Shown one piece after another: positions 23,699 to 35,961 of a stretch of 64,000 nt of DNA. The notes under the pieces were generated by a model. That model saw only the letters and a program-made list of their open reading frames with translations. It had not been told where the DNA came from and searched no databases. The DNA comes from Mucor racemosus (Eukaryota; Mucoromycota; Mucoromycetes; Mucorales; Mucoraceae), in NCBI GenBank assembly GCA_027405735.1, contig JAPEHQ010000004.1:1798001-1862000 (forward strand), in the 5' to 3' direction. The number at the start of each line of letters is the position of its first letter. Position 1 is the stretch's first letter. The translations under genes and the position numbers were made by a program.

Positions 23699-24925
23699 CT
23701 ATGAACGAATTGCTTTTGGAGTAGGTGATGAACAGCGAGGAGGATCAGAATAATAAGGTGTGAAAATGGTAGGTTTTTTATGATCATTGTAAAAGCAATA
23801 GTTATGAATCAAATTATGGAATTGGTTTGCTGTATCCTGACCAGTGGTAGTAGATTGAGCATTTGCGGCTGCTGCTGCTGCTGCTGGTGGTGGTGGCAGT
23901 TCTGTAGTTTTTGCTACAAAATAATTATTGTTATTGTTTGTGCTATCATTACTAACCCATAATGGTGTAGTATCAGCGGGAGTAGTAGGTGATAAAGGAG
24001 GAGACCATGGTTTTTGAATTGAAGCAGAGTCAAAATCATATCTTTCTTTTAGATTAGTAAGCTTTAGGTTTTGTTGTAATTCTTCAATTTCTGGTTCTTC
24101 ATCTTCATCTTCATGAGTAATGCAATCTTCAAATATATGATCATCATCATCATCATCTGAAGAGGAAGAAGAAGATAAAGAATCTCCTAAATCCAATTCA
24201 ACATCAGGTACAATATCAACTTGATAATTCTTGTGGTTATTGTTATCCCAGAATTCACGGCCGGAAACACTATATTTAACCGCCAAATTCAAGGACTCAT
24301 GTGCTGCTTTTGTATTTGCATTCAAAACAATCTTGAAACTAAAACGATCCCAAGTATTTGCACTATGGGCAATTGGTTCTTGGTATTGAGCATCAACTTC
24401 TTTGACAGTATTCCAATCATCCAATGTATATCTGACAAGCACTTTTTTATGAAACGCTAAATTTGCGACTTGAATACTGCCTAATAAAGTAACATGGTGT
24501 GTATCTTGTTGTTTTGATAATTGTATATCTTCTAAACGTACTGCAGAACCACCATCATTGTTTCTTTTAGTAGTAACTGATGTGGGCCAATTGGGTCGAC
24601 GAATACGAAATGTGTATTGTTTATTCAAACATGCGGGGTCCGAGCGACAAGCTTTTGGCATTTGAGTCTTGAGGAATAAGCGGACATTTTCCAATGATGC
24701 ATTATCACAAAAACGCACTGATTTTTTTGGTTTACGATGGTATTTATTTAAGCTTGCATTTGAAGCAGTACGACGAAGACCTTCATTAAGATTGGGTGAA
24801 GAAGAGCGTACAAGTGGAGGACGCTTAATTAGTGAAACTCTTTTATGTGACATATCTTGCTGCTGCTGTTGTTGTCGTTGTTGAGAAATATGAAGAAAAT
24901 GATGGAAATTACTAGTGGTAGACAT
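23699..24925 (-). CDS. CBM21-domain glycogen-targeting subunit of protein phosphatase 1 (Gac1/PPP1R3 type)
   Basis: A single exon of 408 aa. The PP1-docking RVxF motif is KKSVRF (67-72). The CBM21 domain (about 105-230) includes the typical QVANLAFHKKVLVRYTLDDW and FSFKIVLN segments and ends FWDNNNHKNY, the glycogen-binding NNxxNY signature. The N-terminus has Ser/Arg-rich SSSPNLNEGLRRTASN, possibly phosphorylated. The C-terminus is acidic (DDDDDDHIFED) then Pro/Ala-rich. Proteins of this kind tether PP1 to glycogen and activate glycogen synthase, and the fungal homologue is Gac1. The poly-Gln run near residues 16-23 is coded by CAG repeats. Confidence 0.9.
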   Translation of the reverse strand: MSTTSNFHHFLHISQQRQQQQQQDMSHKRVSLIKRPPLVRSSSPNLNEGLRRTASNASLNKYHRKPKKSVRFCDNASLENVRLFLKTQMPKACRSDPACLNKQYTFRIRRPNWPTSVTTKRNNDGGSAVRLEDIQLSKQQDTHHVTLLGSIQVANLAFHKKVLVRYTLDDWNTVKEVDAQYQEPIAHSANTWDRFSFKIVLNANTKAAHESLNLAVKYSVSGREFWDNNNHKNYQVDIVPDVELDLGDSLSSSSSSDDDDDDHIFEDCITHEDEDEEPEIEELQQNLKLTNLKERYDFDSASIQKPWSPPLSPTTPADTTPLWVSNDSTNNNNNYFVAKTTELPPPPAAAAAAANAQSTTTGQDTANQFHNLIHNYCFYNDHKKPTIFTPYYSDPPRCSSPTPKAIRS

Positions 24926-26003
24926 ATTTTTTTGGTATATTATTAAGAAAGGAAAAGAAAGAAAAGAGAGAGAAAAAGGAATATTTTATATACAACAAAT
25001 AATTAGCATAAATGTGGAACAAAATTGGGATTTTATACTCTGTGGAAACAGGGAGGTGGGAACATTTCTTTTTCGGCTCAAACTAGTCTCACTATATAGC
25101 ATTATACACAAACAAGGTTAAATAACAGCCTTTATCGTGTAATTGGAGATTACAAAACGAGATCAAGATCGGTCGGTACATCTAACCGGGATTATACATT
25201 TGGTTAACTTGACTCTTTTTCGAGTATATCGATCACAGAATAGATTGGTTTAATGGTAAATAGTAAATATCATGTAGGACAACACCTTTTTCATATCAGG
25301 AAATAATAATTGGACATTGCGTCCTTTTTACCGTACTTTTGTATCAACGGAAAGAAGCGGATAAGTAACCCATTCAATTAAGTTACTTGATTCATCTTTA
25401 AAGACTTTTCTAATTCAAAGCTTAATTTCAATATCGAGATATTGTTTTCATTCCCATTAATACATTGGGGCTTGGTTATATTTGTACTCTAGGTTAACAT
25501 CTAAAGGAGAAAACACCATTTCTATGTGTGTGCGTGTGTGCGTGAGAGTGAAAATTAAAAAATTAACAAATATTGCATCAGTAAATGTGGTATAGATTTC
25601 TCCACAAAATTATTATAATGTGTAATGGAAAATCCTCTCCTGATTTTTAATATAAAGTATTAGGTTTCATATAAGAAAAAAAAAAAAAAAAGGTTTTGTT
25701 TCTAATTTGTCTTTATATATATATATATATATATACGCAAAATAACATCATGGTGTTTTATCAAGAAATTTATATAATTGTCAAAATGTCAGATTCATGA
25801 TCAAGCAAAAACGAGGGTTTTAGCGTATTTGTAACATAAAGGGTAAAGTCTCGATTCTTAACTTTAGATTAGAGTATACAAAATGATCAAAATTGGAATT
25901 CCAAAATTATCATGCCATATTTCCAAAATGTGGGCAAGGTTATTTTTTTTTATTTCTTTTGGAACATGCTTATTTTTATATATATATATATATACCGTAT
26001 ATA
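24926..26003. other. Intergenic
   Basis: No gene is seen. TA runs lie at about 25713-25735 and 25978-25995, an A run at 25676-25691 and a GTGTGCGTGTG stretch near 25524. It includes the promoter of the CBM21 gene (just above 24925) and the 3' flank of the homeobox gene. Confidence 0.5.
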
Positions 26004-27069
26004 TCATGATGATAATACAGCATTGGATCTTTTATTATAACGTCTACGTTTTCTTATGACAGTTGTGGGTCCTAATTTTATCGGGGAAAAAAGGTTAATT
26101 CATGCAAACAGCATCGTTTTTATAATTTTACCTTGCTGACTATTTGTATTATACAGGTAATTCTTTCTCTTTCGTTTTTGTTGTTGTGGCATTGGAATGA
26201 TTCCATCTTCTGCATCATCATCATCAATTTCATCATCCTCTACACCTCCTTCATCATCATCATCTTCCACAATACCATGATGCTGGTGATGATGATGATG
26301 ATGATGTAAAATGTTGTTTGTCTCTTTATGATTTGGATGCATTGTATCTAGTATTTGAGGTAATAATCTTCGTCTTGCATTGATAAACCAATTACTAATT
26401 TGATTCAATGTCAGACCTGTTTTATCTTTTAACCCTGTTTTCTCGGCCTCGGTTGGATAAGGGTTTCGACAGTGATCAATTAACCATTGCTTTAATACTG
26501 CTGTCACTGTTTTGGGTAAGTTTCCTCTTCTTTTTCTTGCAATCATTGTGGTATTTGAGGTTGTAGACAAATGAGTGGCATTAGAAGTGGTTGTAGATGT
26601 TGGTATAGGTGATGCAATTGAAGTATTACTACTATTTGTTGTACACGAGGAACTGCTAGATGTCATTGTGCTGTGGTTGTCGTCTTCGTCATCCTGATCT
26701 TCCTCTTCTTCTTCTTCTGATGACGCTACTTTTGTTTGGTAATAATATCTTTTTTTATATGATGATGGTTTGGATGTTTTATATTTTGATCGAGTGCTTT
26801 TGATTATATCATACCAAACCCGCCCATTCGTTTGTAACATGAGTCCTACTTTCTGCTTCTTTTGCTGAATAAGCGGAGTGTAATGAGGATCTCCATAAGG
26901 TATATGAATACGATGTGTTACACCCGATGGATCAGTACTATACGAATGATCATGGAATAGTATGACAGGTTTGAATACACGGTGCTATTGGGAATACAAT
27001 TAAGACTATATTCAATTCGTCTTTTTTTTTTTTTGTTTTTGTTTTGTTCATTTTAATACTTACAGACAT
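26004..27069 (-). CDS. TALE-class (KN) homeodomain transcription factor
   Basis: Three exons: 27069-27064 (only ATGTCT), 26984-26132 and 26071-26004, together 308 aa. The tiny first exon is inferred because the large exon is open upstream of its first ATG (HRVFKPVILFHDHSY...) and GTAAGT/AATAG sites join in phase. The homeodomain reads RKRRGNLPKTVTAVLKQWL...NPYPTEAEKTGL...NQISNWFINARRR. The Pro-Tyr-Pro in the three-residue loop extension and WFINARRR in the recognition helix identify a TALE/KN-type factor. It is flanked by acidic (EEEEEED, DDDDEG) and His-rich stretches, and the C-terminus ends in basic VIRKRRRYNKR, a likely nuclear signal. It should act as a DNA-binding regulator; targets are unknown. 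Confidence 0.85.
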
Positions 27070-29299
27070 TTTAAAATACAAGAATATTATATGACGGACA
27101 AGAGAAAAGAAAGAGGAAGAAAGAAAAGGGGATTATTTTATGATTGCTTAAATTGATGTATTTATATTGAATCAACAAGGATAAAGGGGCTATGCAGATG
27201 TAACAGTTTGTTTATTATGACTGTTATCATCACCAAAATGTTGGTTTTTTTGAAATAATTACTCCCTGTTCTTTTGCAACATCCAAGATACCATAGAAAT
27301 ATGCTGAAACATGCTTGGATATAAAGCATCTAATCGTACATAAACTGGTTTAGATAAATACAAAGAAAAAAAAAACGATCAATTCACATCAAAGAAAAGA
27401 AAGAAAGAAAGAAACTAATAATACATCATTAAAAATGCAATCATTCTTTAGTAATCTATAATATCGTTTCAGCTGCATCTAACCTGAATAAAATGCTGCA
27501 CAGCACATACATCTTTTTATTTTATAAAACCGAAACGATAGACATACATGACACACCACACATGAAGAACTTGTAAATAACACGAAATAAAATTATCCAT
27601 CACTTTGTAAAACCTCCTTTTTTATTTTATTTTATTTTATTTTATACAATTTGATAGAATGTTTTATGTATATTTATAAACAATAAAGCACATGTTGTTG
27701 TATATATAATAAATTGACATTTCGATATTTTGTTGTTAAACACAAAATAAACAGTTTCGTGTCATAATTTCATATGCATTTAAACGAAAGAATTCACACA
27801 ATATACAAATACAAACGTTATTTACCTGTCAAGCACTCGACTTGAAAATTTAACCAATATAGCAAAATTGATTTGAATGCAGTCAAAACTCTTACTGGTA
27901 ATAATAATAAAAATAAAGCAATTATTTATGTGTTTCCACTATAGTCTTATATAAACAATGACCTATTCACGTGTAATACGTATATAATATAGACATATAT
28001 AATAATGACACCTTTCAATTTCTGTTAAACTGTATTGAAATCAAATCAACACATGATGCCAAGTTGGGCTGTTGGCGTTGAATGATGTATTGGTGCTTGG
28101 TTTCACTTTATATAAAAAGACCTAGAACAGATCTTTTTTAAATACTACCTAGTAAGCTTTCATTTTAGACGAAAACAATGACTTATCAAGAAACATGCTA
28201 TTTTTACTCATTTTAACCGAATAATGTTTGTGTGTGCGTATTATAATTACAACCCTTGGTATAATAAAATACGTACGAATGGTTAATATATTATATCATA
28301 TCAAGCTGCATAAAATATATATATATATATATATATATATACTTGAATTTTTGACATTATATTTATATATATATAATGCAAATCATCATTTGTTGTATAG
28401 ATTCAAAGGGGTCAGTTGGGAGGCGCTACCATGGTTGGCGTTGCTGAATCATTCACTTGTACATGACATACATTACTACATCTTAGTGTGTGATATGCAG
28501 TAACATCATGGATGCACAGAAGGGCATTTTACATAAATGAAAAAAGAAACACAAGAATAACTTTACTGTTTCTTCCTATCCGTTCGCTTAGATGATACCA
28601 AACTTTTTGCTGCTCTAGTCCGAGATGAAAAAGAGAAAATACTATTCAGGGGTAATTAAAATTACAATTTGGGCTACACAAAAACATAAATTTGACATGT
28701 ATAATACAATGATATATGACTCGATGTGTAATATACAGTGCACATGTGCAACAAGAGCACAACAATTTGTCCATTATATACATGATACAAGGTTTTACTG
28801 TGAGCCTGTGTGCATACGTGTAGCATAAACATGAATAAGTCAAATATATATCTAATTGATCGTAAACTGGTTGAAATTGAAATAATATTCTATCGAGAAA
28901 TATGCTTGCTTGCTTGCTTGGCTTGACATAACCTGTTTTTGAAATATATAACAACAATGACCTTTAATGAGATGTGTACATAATGCATGATCGATTTAAT
29001 TACATATATTCAACGATATCTCATTTTCAATGATCGTCCCTTTTATTTTCATTTCATGACACATGTAATATTAATATATTTACTTTTATATTATTCCTGA
29101 TTCTTGAACGCAGAAAATAACTGGCAATTTTTGTGAGTTTTCAAACATTTTTTATACAACACTTTAAAAACAATTTAAAAACCATAAAAAATAACTATAT
29201 TATTCCTTAATATCTTAAAAACGCTATCAATATATATTTTTTTTTTGCGTTTAAAATGCAAACATATTGATGGTATCACTTTTGTTTAAAAGAATATCA
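27070..29299. other. Long intergenic stretch
   Basis: About 2.2 kb upstream of the homeobox gene with no supported gene; the open frames of 60-100 codons have no protein-like content. It holds a TA repeat (28316-28341), a TTTTA array (27619-27645) and a 4-bp CTTG repeat near 28905-28920. It could hold the promoter of the homeobox gene or non-coding RNA, but nothing specific is visible. Confidence 0.45.
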
Positions 29300-30993
29300 G
29301 GTTTTGTCAAATTTTGCCTGAGCTGCTTCAACGTTATAAACGTCAATGTATCGTTATCTACAAAACTACTAAATCAACTCACAATATATACAAACTTTGT
29401 AAGTATTCCTCCCCCATAATTACAAATTATGACATTATCAAGATATGCACAACTCAATTTTATCATTATAAAATCAAAAAAGCTTTGTTTAATCGCAAAT
29501 ATTGCATAAAAATAATGATTTCTGCTTAGCATATGACGTTCTGCGTCTCTTTGGCAAGATGGTGATTGAAAATATCTCTTTCTCTCTCTCTCTCTCTCTT
29601 AGATATCAATAATTAAACCTCTACACTAGCAAGGAATGATGATCATATACAGCATTTGCATGAGCAGATCGAGAAATGTGAATCATCGCGTACTGATACC
29701 TGAATATGGACATTTGTTTACAAAGCATTAGTAAGTTTTACTCTTTATTTATTTTGCAAAATAAACTGTTAGTTATATACTACTAATCGCATGCTTTGAA
29801 ATAGCATTGCAAAGAATTTTGTGATAGAACATAATTGCATTGAATATAAAATTAATTATTTGACGCTTTCACCTTGCAAAGTAATTTAAATTTATGCTGA
29901 ATCAATTCTCCAGAATCAAAATTGTAGACAAATCAATGAATCATTGGCAATGACTAGTTAATTTCTTATAGCAATGAACTGCAAAAAAACTGTTAAAACA
30001 ACACAAGATCAAAGCTAAAAAATCTCTAATCCAAATGTTAAAAAGATCCAAGGCAAAACACCAAACAGAAATTTAGCTCGCAAGAATCAAAAATTAAAAA
30101 AAAACAGGTTGTATCTTCAAGAATAGATTGGTATACTATTTATAACATATACCAGTTTATCTCAATCATTGAGTAACGCATTGAGCATAGCTATCACTAT
30201 ACCAAGGTTTTACAATCTGATTTAAGAAATAGCCTTGGCAGGGTTTAAGTTTTTAACTTGAGTAGCTTTTCTTTTCGCATTATAGCAAAAATGCATTTTT
30301 GAGCTATTAATTTTTATAAAATCAGAAAGCAAGCTGCAAAGGTGCAATAAAAGAAAGGTCTGCGAGATACATGAAATTAAGTGTACATTTTCAGGTACCA
30401 TGAAATCTTTTGAATTAAATTTCTCTCGTCATTTTGAGAGTTTCAGATTGGCTTCCCATAATTGAATTATTAATCTTATTCGAGGCTTTTAGTATACTTT
30501 AACAACTCGTAAATCAAATATTTGTATGTAATTGATGCTTTGTTGCTTATAGCACCATATTTATGGTTAAAAAGCTCTTGTGAGGGCTGCCATATATTTC
30601 TAAATTCAAATGTATTCGTTTCAGGAATCAAACTGAGATATAAAGCAATCTCTCCTTATTTTTGACAGCTGATGTTGTGTAACATTTATATCTCTGCTCA
30701 AATTTAACGTTTTAAGCAACAGAAAAAGTCAAACGTTTCAACTATATGTGAAATAAGTCTAGTTGAAATATTGAGTTGATTACTATTAAAAAGATTATCA
30801 TAAAAAGCATATCAGTAACGTCCGTTAAACTAATAAATAGTACTAAACATTAAGGTTTTAGTATCTTTTTGGCTGCATTCATTGTCCGGAAAAATGTTGA
30901 AGGTGAAAGAGACTTGGTATTGCGGAAGCTTATTAATTTTGTCGATTATCAAGCAATGTGTAATGAGTATGTAAACCTCAGATATTATAATTG
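29300..30993 (+). pseudogene. Heavily decayed multi-exon coding region
   Basis: Successive plus-strand stretches have protein-like codon use but are broken by stops and frame changes: LPELLQRYKRQCIVIYKTTKS (29314 on, followed by a GTAAGT donor), DDHIQHLHEQIEKCESSRTDT (29639 on), IEHSYHYTKVLQSDLRNSLGRV (30171 on), an uninterrupted stretch from about 30298 (FELLIFIKSESKLQRC... to SFRLASHN), CEGCHIFLNSNVFVSG (30582 on) and FLAAFIVRKNVEGERDL (30864 on). The order and strand are constant, so one ancestral gene or mobile-element protein is likely. The family is not recognised. A TC dinucleotide repeat lies inside at 29576-29600. Confidence 0.4.
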
Positions 30994-31163
30994 ATTGGTC
31001 AAAACCACCCATCTCCAGTTAAATCAAAACTGATTTCAATAATTGCAGTGAATAAGTTCAATATCAATACATGTCCGCAAATGATGAAAAATGTCATATA
31101 AATACGATCCATATCCATTTTTAGCTTTCACTTTATCAAATCAATAAATACAACTCCTTTAAT
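30994..31163. promoter_or_regulatory. Upstream region of the MFS transporter gene
   Basis: About 170 bp separates the decayed region from the ATG at 31164. It has TATAAATA near 31098 and a pyrimidine/A-rich leader. It is a promoter by position only. Confidence 0.3.
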
Positions 31164-32796
31164 ATGGATATACAAGAGTCCGAGAAAAGGCAACAAACAA
31201 GCACAACCGCTATTTTAAAAAGCTATTTGAAAAGAAAATGCATGCTTGCACCTCCTGTAGATACTGATCCTCGGATTTTACCGCCAAAAGTTAAAAACCG
31301 AATTGTGGCTAGTGTTGCTTTGGTAGCCTGCACTGCAGGCTTTGCAAGCACAATTTATTTTCCAGGTAAATATCGTATCAGTAAACAAACTATAGAGTCG
31401 CCAAATATTGAAATCACCAATAGGACTTCCTTATGTTACTGAGGAACTACATGCTCAACCAATGGATACCACCTTAACTGCTGCCCTGTTTGTCTTGTTT
31501 CTTGGTATCGCTCCCGTTATATGGGCATCTATATCCGATCATTATCAAATCCGTCGCTCTCTGTTCTTGATTGCCATGATAGTTTTTACAGTGACATCAA
31601 TCGGCGCTGCATTTGTACAGAATATTTGGGCTCTTGTAGTAGTTCGATGTATACAATCCATTGGTGTTGCTAGTGGTCAATCTATTGGTGCTGGCTACAT
31701 TGCTGATCTTTACGCGGTCGAAGAGCGTGGTGCAGCGTTTGGTAAATACATGTTTGGTGCTATTTTCGGTCCATTATTGGGCCCCATGGTTGGAGGGTTT
31801 TTAATCATGAGTCCTTTGGGCTGGAGAGCTACTTTTTGGTTCTGTTTCGCATTGGGCATATTCATTTTTTTTGTCACGTTTTTCTTCACCCCAGAGACAT
31901 TTCGCGTAGATGCCAAATTTGATGTTGAACTTCCTGTCGTCAATAATGAGAAAACTATGTCTGATCAACAATATGGCGTTTCTGGATCCACTAGACATAT
32001 TGTAAATCAAGATGATTCGAGCCAAGTTTCTACTGCAACTGTTATTAACGATGATAAATCTTTTGTCATTATAAAAGACAGGGATCAAATTAATAATCAC
32101 TCCAAAAATATGCAACATATTAAACAGAGGTTCAATCCTTTTGCTGCATTTGCTCTTTTGCGTTATCCTTTCATCTTTATGGCATCAGTAATAGCTGGCC
32201 TCTTTTTTGCTGCCATGTTTGCTACAGAAGCAATCCTTCCAGATGCTTTTAAAGAAGTATACGGTCTTTCGTCATGGCAAACTGGTTTATGCTACCTTGG
32301 TGCTGGTATTGGTAATTTATCGGGTGCTGTCGTTAGTAGCCGTTTGTCCGATCGTCTTTTGGTCCGTTCTCGTCGTCTTCGTGGTGGTGCTCATAAAGCT
32401 GAAGATAGATTAACTGCAAATATTTGGGTTGCAGGCTTCATCTTTAGCCCTTTGGGTAATTTACTTTTTGGTTGGGTGGTTCAGCGTAGATTAAGCCTCT
32501 GGGGCGCCATTATAGGTTTCGGCATTCAATGCTTTGGTAACGTACAGGTAGTTACTGTTGTAACTGCATACCTCGTCGACTCAATGCCAGGTAGAGGTGC
32601 GTCTGCTACAGCTTCTGCAACATTTATTAGATATAGTATATCTTGTATTCTTTCTCTGATTTCAACGCCTATGATTTCATCTCTTGGTGCTGGTTGGACT
32701 TCCACTCTTTTTGCCTGTCTTTCGTGGTTGGGAATGTTTATTGCATTGATCCTCAAGATTTGGGGTGATCGCATTAGGAATTGGAGTGGGTTTTAG
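31164..32796 (+). CDS. MFS drug:H+ antiporter, DHA1 type
   Basis: Two exons, 31164-31365 and 31424-32796 (GTAAAT...CAATAG, in phase), give 524 aa. The cytosolic N-terminus ends LPPKVKNRIVASVALVA, the first membrane segment. Twelve hydrophobic segments can be counted, with a hydrophilic central loop of about 70 residues (VNNEKTMSDQQY...INNHSKNMQ). Motif A is DHYQIRR. The antiporter motif C is in GAIFGPLLGPMVGGF, typical of DHA1 12-TM drug or polyamine exporters of the Qdr/Aqr1/Dtr1/Tpo group. Likely at the plasma membrane; the substrate is not predictable. Codon use is richer in C than that of its neighbours, which may reflect higher expression. Confidence 0.9.
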
Positions 32797-33002
32797 ATTT
32801 TAGTAACCATTAACATAATTTAATTAAGTAATTTTATCATTTATTATGCACATGGTCATACATCATACGTACCTAATTGCGATTTGAATAAACTGTATTG
32901 TAAGCATATATTTAACTGAAACAATTTATCTCAAGGATTTTATCCTCTCATTCCGTTGATGAAGCCCATCAATACCCAAACTTCCAATCAGTTGAGCCAT
33001 AG
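32797..33002. other. 3' flank of the transporter gene
   Basis: Short 3' UTR/spacer before repeat family B. No further feature. Confidence 0.4.
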
Positions 33003-33895
33003 TATAGCCTTGTATTATTTTTTTATCATTATTTATTGAAATGGGGGCACGTTCCGATTTTGAATATGACCATATAAAATTGTATAATCAGATATGCACA
33101 TGTAACTGAGCTTGAATCCAAAAAGTGTTCAAATGGAAAAAAAATCCAAAAAAATCCAAAAAAAACCTTGTATGTTTAATTACTCACAAAAATGCATAGT
33201 AAGTTGAACTAGTGTATTAAATGTTTTAGGTTTAGTTTTCAATTCTAAATCGATCCGTGTAAATTTTGAAAATACTTTTCTCATAAAATCTCTAGTAAAT
33301 TGAATGTAAACTTTTAACAGTTTTTGATCAAAAAGTACTCTTCATTCAAATGTAACCCTAAAATATTTTATTTTTACATTATGCGCAACAAAATTATCTA
33401 CAGAATGAGTATTTATACGTAGCTGTAGCCCTATTTTTCGTGGGGATATACATTTTTTTAATCTTTTTTTTGTAAAACCGAAATTTTTTCCTTGTATATC
33501 CTCGTCCAAAATTGATCGTTTTTTGTATCACCAAAAATCAATCTTTCGATCTCAATTTTCTCGACGAAAAATCAATATTTTTTCACGAGATAAAATTCGT
33601 TAGGTAGACGTTAATGAGTACTATCCTATGGTTTTAGCTTTGCATACCAGTCATCCCTTCATGGATCTCTATAATAGAAAAAGTGCTCTCAAAAAATTTA
33701 TAAAAAAATAAAAAAGTCTTCAGAACGAGCTAAAACCTAAATATCCTGGTAGAGAATGAAAAATAACCTAGACTTTACTTAATATCCATCATTGCAATAC
33801 CTTAGTATTTTCTCCACTTATTTTCATTTCAAATGCGCTTTCTCAATTTTAAGCTGGCCATTTCTGCATGATTCAAATTTATGAAACAATCACTA
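33003..33895 (+). repeat. Dispersed repeat family B, copy 1
   Basis: About 0.9 kb is repeated directly at 38457-39352 with very high similarity. Landmarks: TTGAAATGGGGGCACG, AATCAGATATGCACATG, GTTTTTGATCAAAAAGTACTC, CTATTTTTCGTGGGGATATAC, CCTTGTATATCCTCGTCC, TTTTCTCGACGAAAAATCAA and GAAACAATCACTA at the end. Near the end both copies encode a 30-residue frame (NEYYPMVLALHTSHPFMDLY) that is almost conserved, probably a fossil 3' exon. The centre shares a conserved core with family A. The ends are not TG...CA with target duplications, so an LTR interpretation is not supported. Confidence 0.75.
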
Positions 33896-34099
33896 TACTG
33901 TGCTTCCACTTTCAATTTACCAGGTGTTTGAAAATACCACCCACTTTTTTGAATAAGTTTGGACACTTCTGTGAGGTTAAATTGCCCAAAAAAATCAGAC
34001 CAAATTGATTAGATGTTTGAAACTAACTTGCCCAGCATTTCCAGAATAAATTGCCCACTTTTAAGAAGGTAATTTGACCAAATATCTATCCGGGAATTT

Positions 34100-34810
34100 A
34101 GGGAATACGTTGAACTCTTGAAGCAAATGTTTCTGCAGTCGTCAATCCACTTCTTCTGGCCTGATCCTTCAGTATTTTCTAAGACACCTTGATAGGACCG
34201 AGTTCAAGGGAATAATGAGTTACGTCTAATAATGTAGCTCCTATCGAAGATAGTGTGATCAGCAACAACAGGATACTAAATCAAGGCATTATCCACAGTT
34301 GTAGCTATATTCTCTCAAGAGACAAAAGATCTAGGTCTATCCGTCACAGTTGCGCTTGTGACATCCAGTTTACTGTCATAGAGATGATAGGTTAACATCA
34401 AGAGAACATCAATTCCAGAGACAGACATACCTCGCCGCTATGGATAGAATAGATGAGTAAGCGTGTTAACGTCCTCCTCTTTCCGAAAGATGGTGACGCC
34501 TAATAGCTGTATCAGTATTTTACCTGAAGGTAACATCTCTATAACTGTTTTACCTTTCAAACATTTGTCTTCTTAAATTAATTTGAGCACAGGTCATATT
34601 GTTCTTCAGCTTCTTTACTTTTCACAATCAAATCAATTCGGCGGCCATATTCAGATTCATCTTCCGTAAGTATCTTCATTCTTTTTGTTGATCGTGATAC
34701 TGTTTCTCCGTCGTAAAAGGTAACGTTGGTATCATTCATTAATAGGTCATCAAGTAATTGGGAAAACATTCTAACATGAGTGGCTTCTGATAAATTCTGT
34801 TCATTCCTGT
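34100..34810 (-). pseudogene. Decayed gene with a GRRIDLIV motif, unknown function
   Basis: The minus strand from about 34810 reads NLSEATHVRMFSQLLDDLLMND...EYGRRIDLIVKSKEAEEQYDLCSN, then a stop at 34578 after which the same frame continues FKKTN. Further coding-like pieces follow, GKTVIEMLPSGKILIQLLGV and MSVSGIDVLLMLTYHLYDSK...VTDRPRSFVS, then fragments such as VVADHTIFDRSYIIRRNSLF broken by stops down to about 34100. Length, direction and order suggest one ancient gene or mobile-element gene. The GRRIDL segment resembles one that I recall from multi-copy hypothetical proteins of Mucorales; that is a memory-based guess. Confidence 0.4.
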
Positions 34811-34881
34811 ATACTTTAAAGCTTTTGACCCTAACGTGCCACCAGCTTTAAATCTGCACAAATTTTAACTTTTTTTAAGAG

Positions 34882-35280
34882 CTATCAACTCACCCAAAAC
34901 TAACGATACAATAAAAAAAATCCATAACAATCATTATTTAAACCTTTGTAAACAATTGTTATGGCTCGAATACTTAATTTTACTATAAAATCATTCTGTT
35001 GATAGCCCTTGAAAATAGACGGTATTTCAAAATTTAAGCTGTGTGCTCTTAGGTGAGGGTAACTTTTGAAACAAGGATACTCTGTGACACATAACCTCCT
35101 TACCTTAAACCCAGCTTACGTAAGCAATGCGTGAAATCAGCATTTTCGCTATCAACTTTCCGAAAAATAAAGATATAATAAATCAGAGCCATAACAATCA
35201 TTATTTAAACCTTTGTGAACAATTATTATGACTTTAATAGTTATTTTTATTATAAAATCATTTTACTGATACCCAAAATA
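34882..35280. repeat. Pair of direct repeats of about 100 bp
   Basis: The block GCTATCAACT...CCATAACAATCATTATTTAAACCTTTGT...CAATT(G/A)TTATG...TATAAAATCATT occurs at about 34889-34998 and again at about 35150-35272. The copies have diverged by scattered changes. There are no inverted termini. They flank a short non-coding stretch and may mark an old tandem duplication. Confidence 0.55.
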
Positions 35281-35305
35281 CCATTGCGAATGCAATTGGA
35301 TCAAA

Positions 35306-35575
35306 ATGTACTGTGGTGCTGCCAAGAGGGAAGCTCGTTTGCGATGTGACTATACATTCAAGTCTCTGGAGAAAAACATCCATTCTTTTCTGGATACCTC
35401 TGGTAACCTGACTCAAATCAGACATTATTTCAGAAGGTCGATGGACTACATCGAAGCTTATAGCAAATGTAGAGAAGTTGTCCAAGAAGTTAAGAAATTT
35501 GTCAAAAAAAATATTTATCTCACAGAAAATTTAGAATTCCTAAAGATTTGTTATAAAAATAAAATGTTTGTTTAA
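35306..35575 (+). pseudogene. Coding remnant, 89 codons, unknown
   Basis: An open frame with protein-like composition (MYCGAAKREARLRCDYTFKS...HYFRRSMDYIEAYSKCREVV...KNKMFV), rich in Lys/Arg and helix-forming residues. The frame extends 13 codons upstream of the Met to a stop (YPKYHCECNWIK), which suggests that the true 5' part is missing. It lies between direct repeats and other pseudogenes, so it is treated as a remnant. It could be a short functional gene if transcribed. Confidence 0.35.
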
Positions 35576-35961
35576 ACTTATTATACTTCTCAATCTCTCA
35601 AATAACAAATGAGCTACATTATCTGCCATGAGATGCCTCCAAAAAAAATATATATATTGAAATGGCGGAGTTCCAAAATAAATAAAAATTGAAACAAAAT
35701 TAAAGTTTACACAGATTTAAAGCTGGTGGCACGTTATATTGTAAATGCCAAATTAAAAAAATGTATATCAAGACTTTGGCTGGTATACTTACAGAGAGTT
35801 AAAAATACATAAAACTTTATATTTTTTAGATTCTTTGTCTGTGATTTTTGCCTTTTCATCATCTAAGTATACTAGGGTACGGGTAATGCTTTTACTAAAT
35901 GTTGTCATAAGAAAAAGACCTTCATAATCATAGTATGTACCCCCCTTTCTTTACTTCACAC

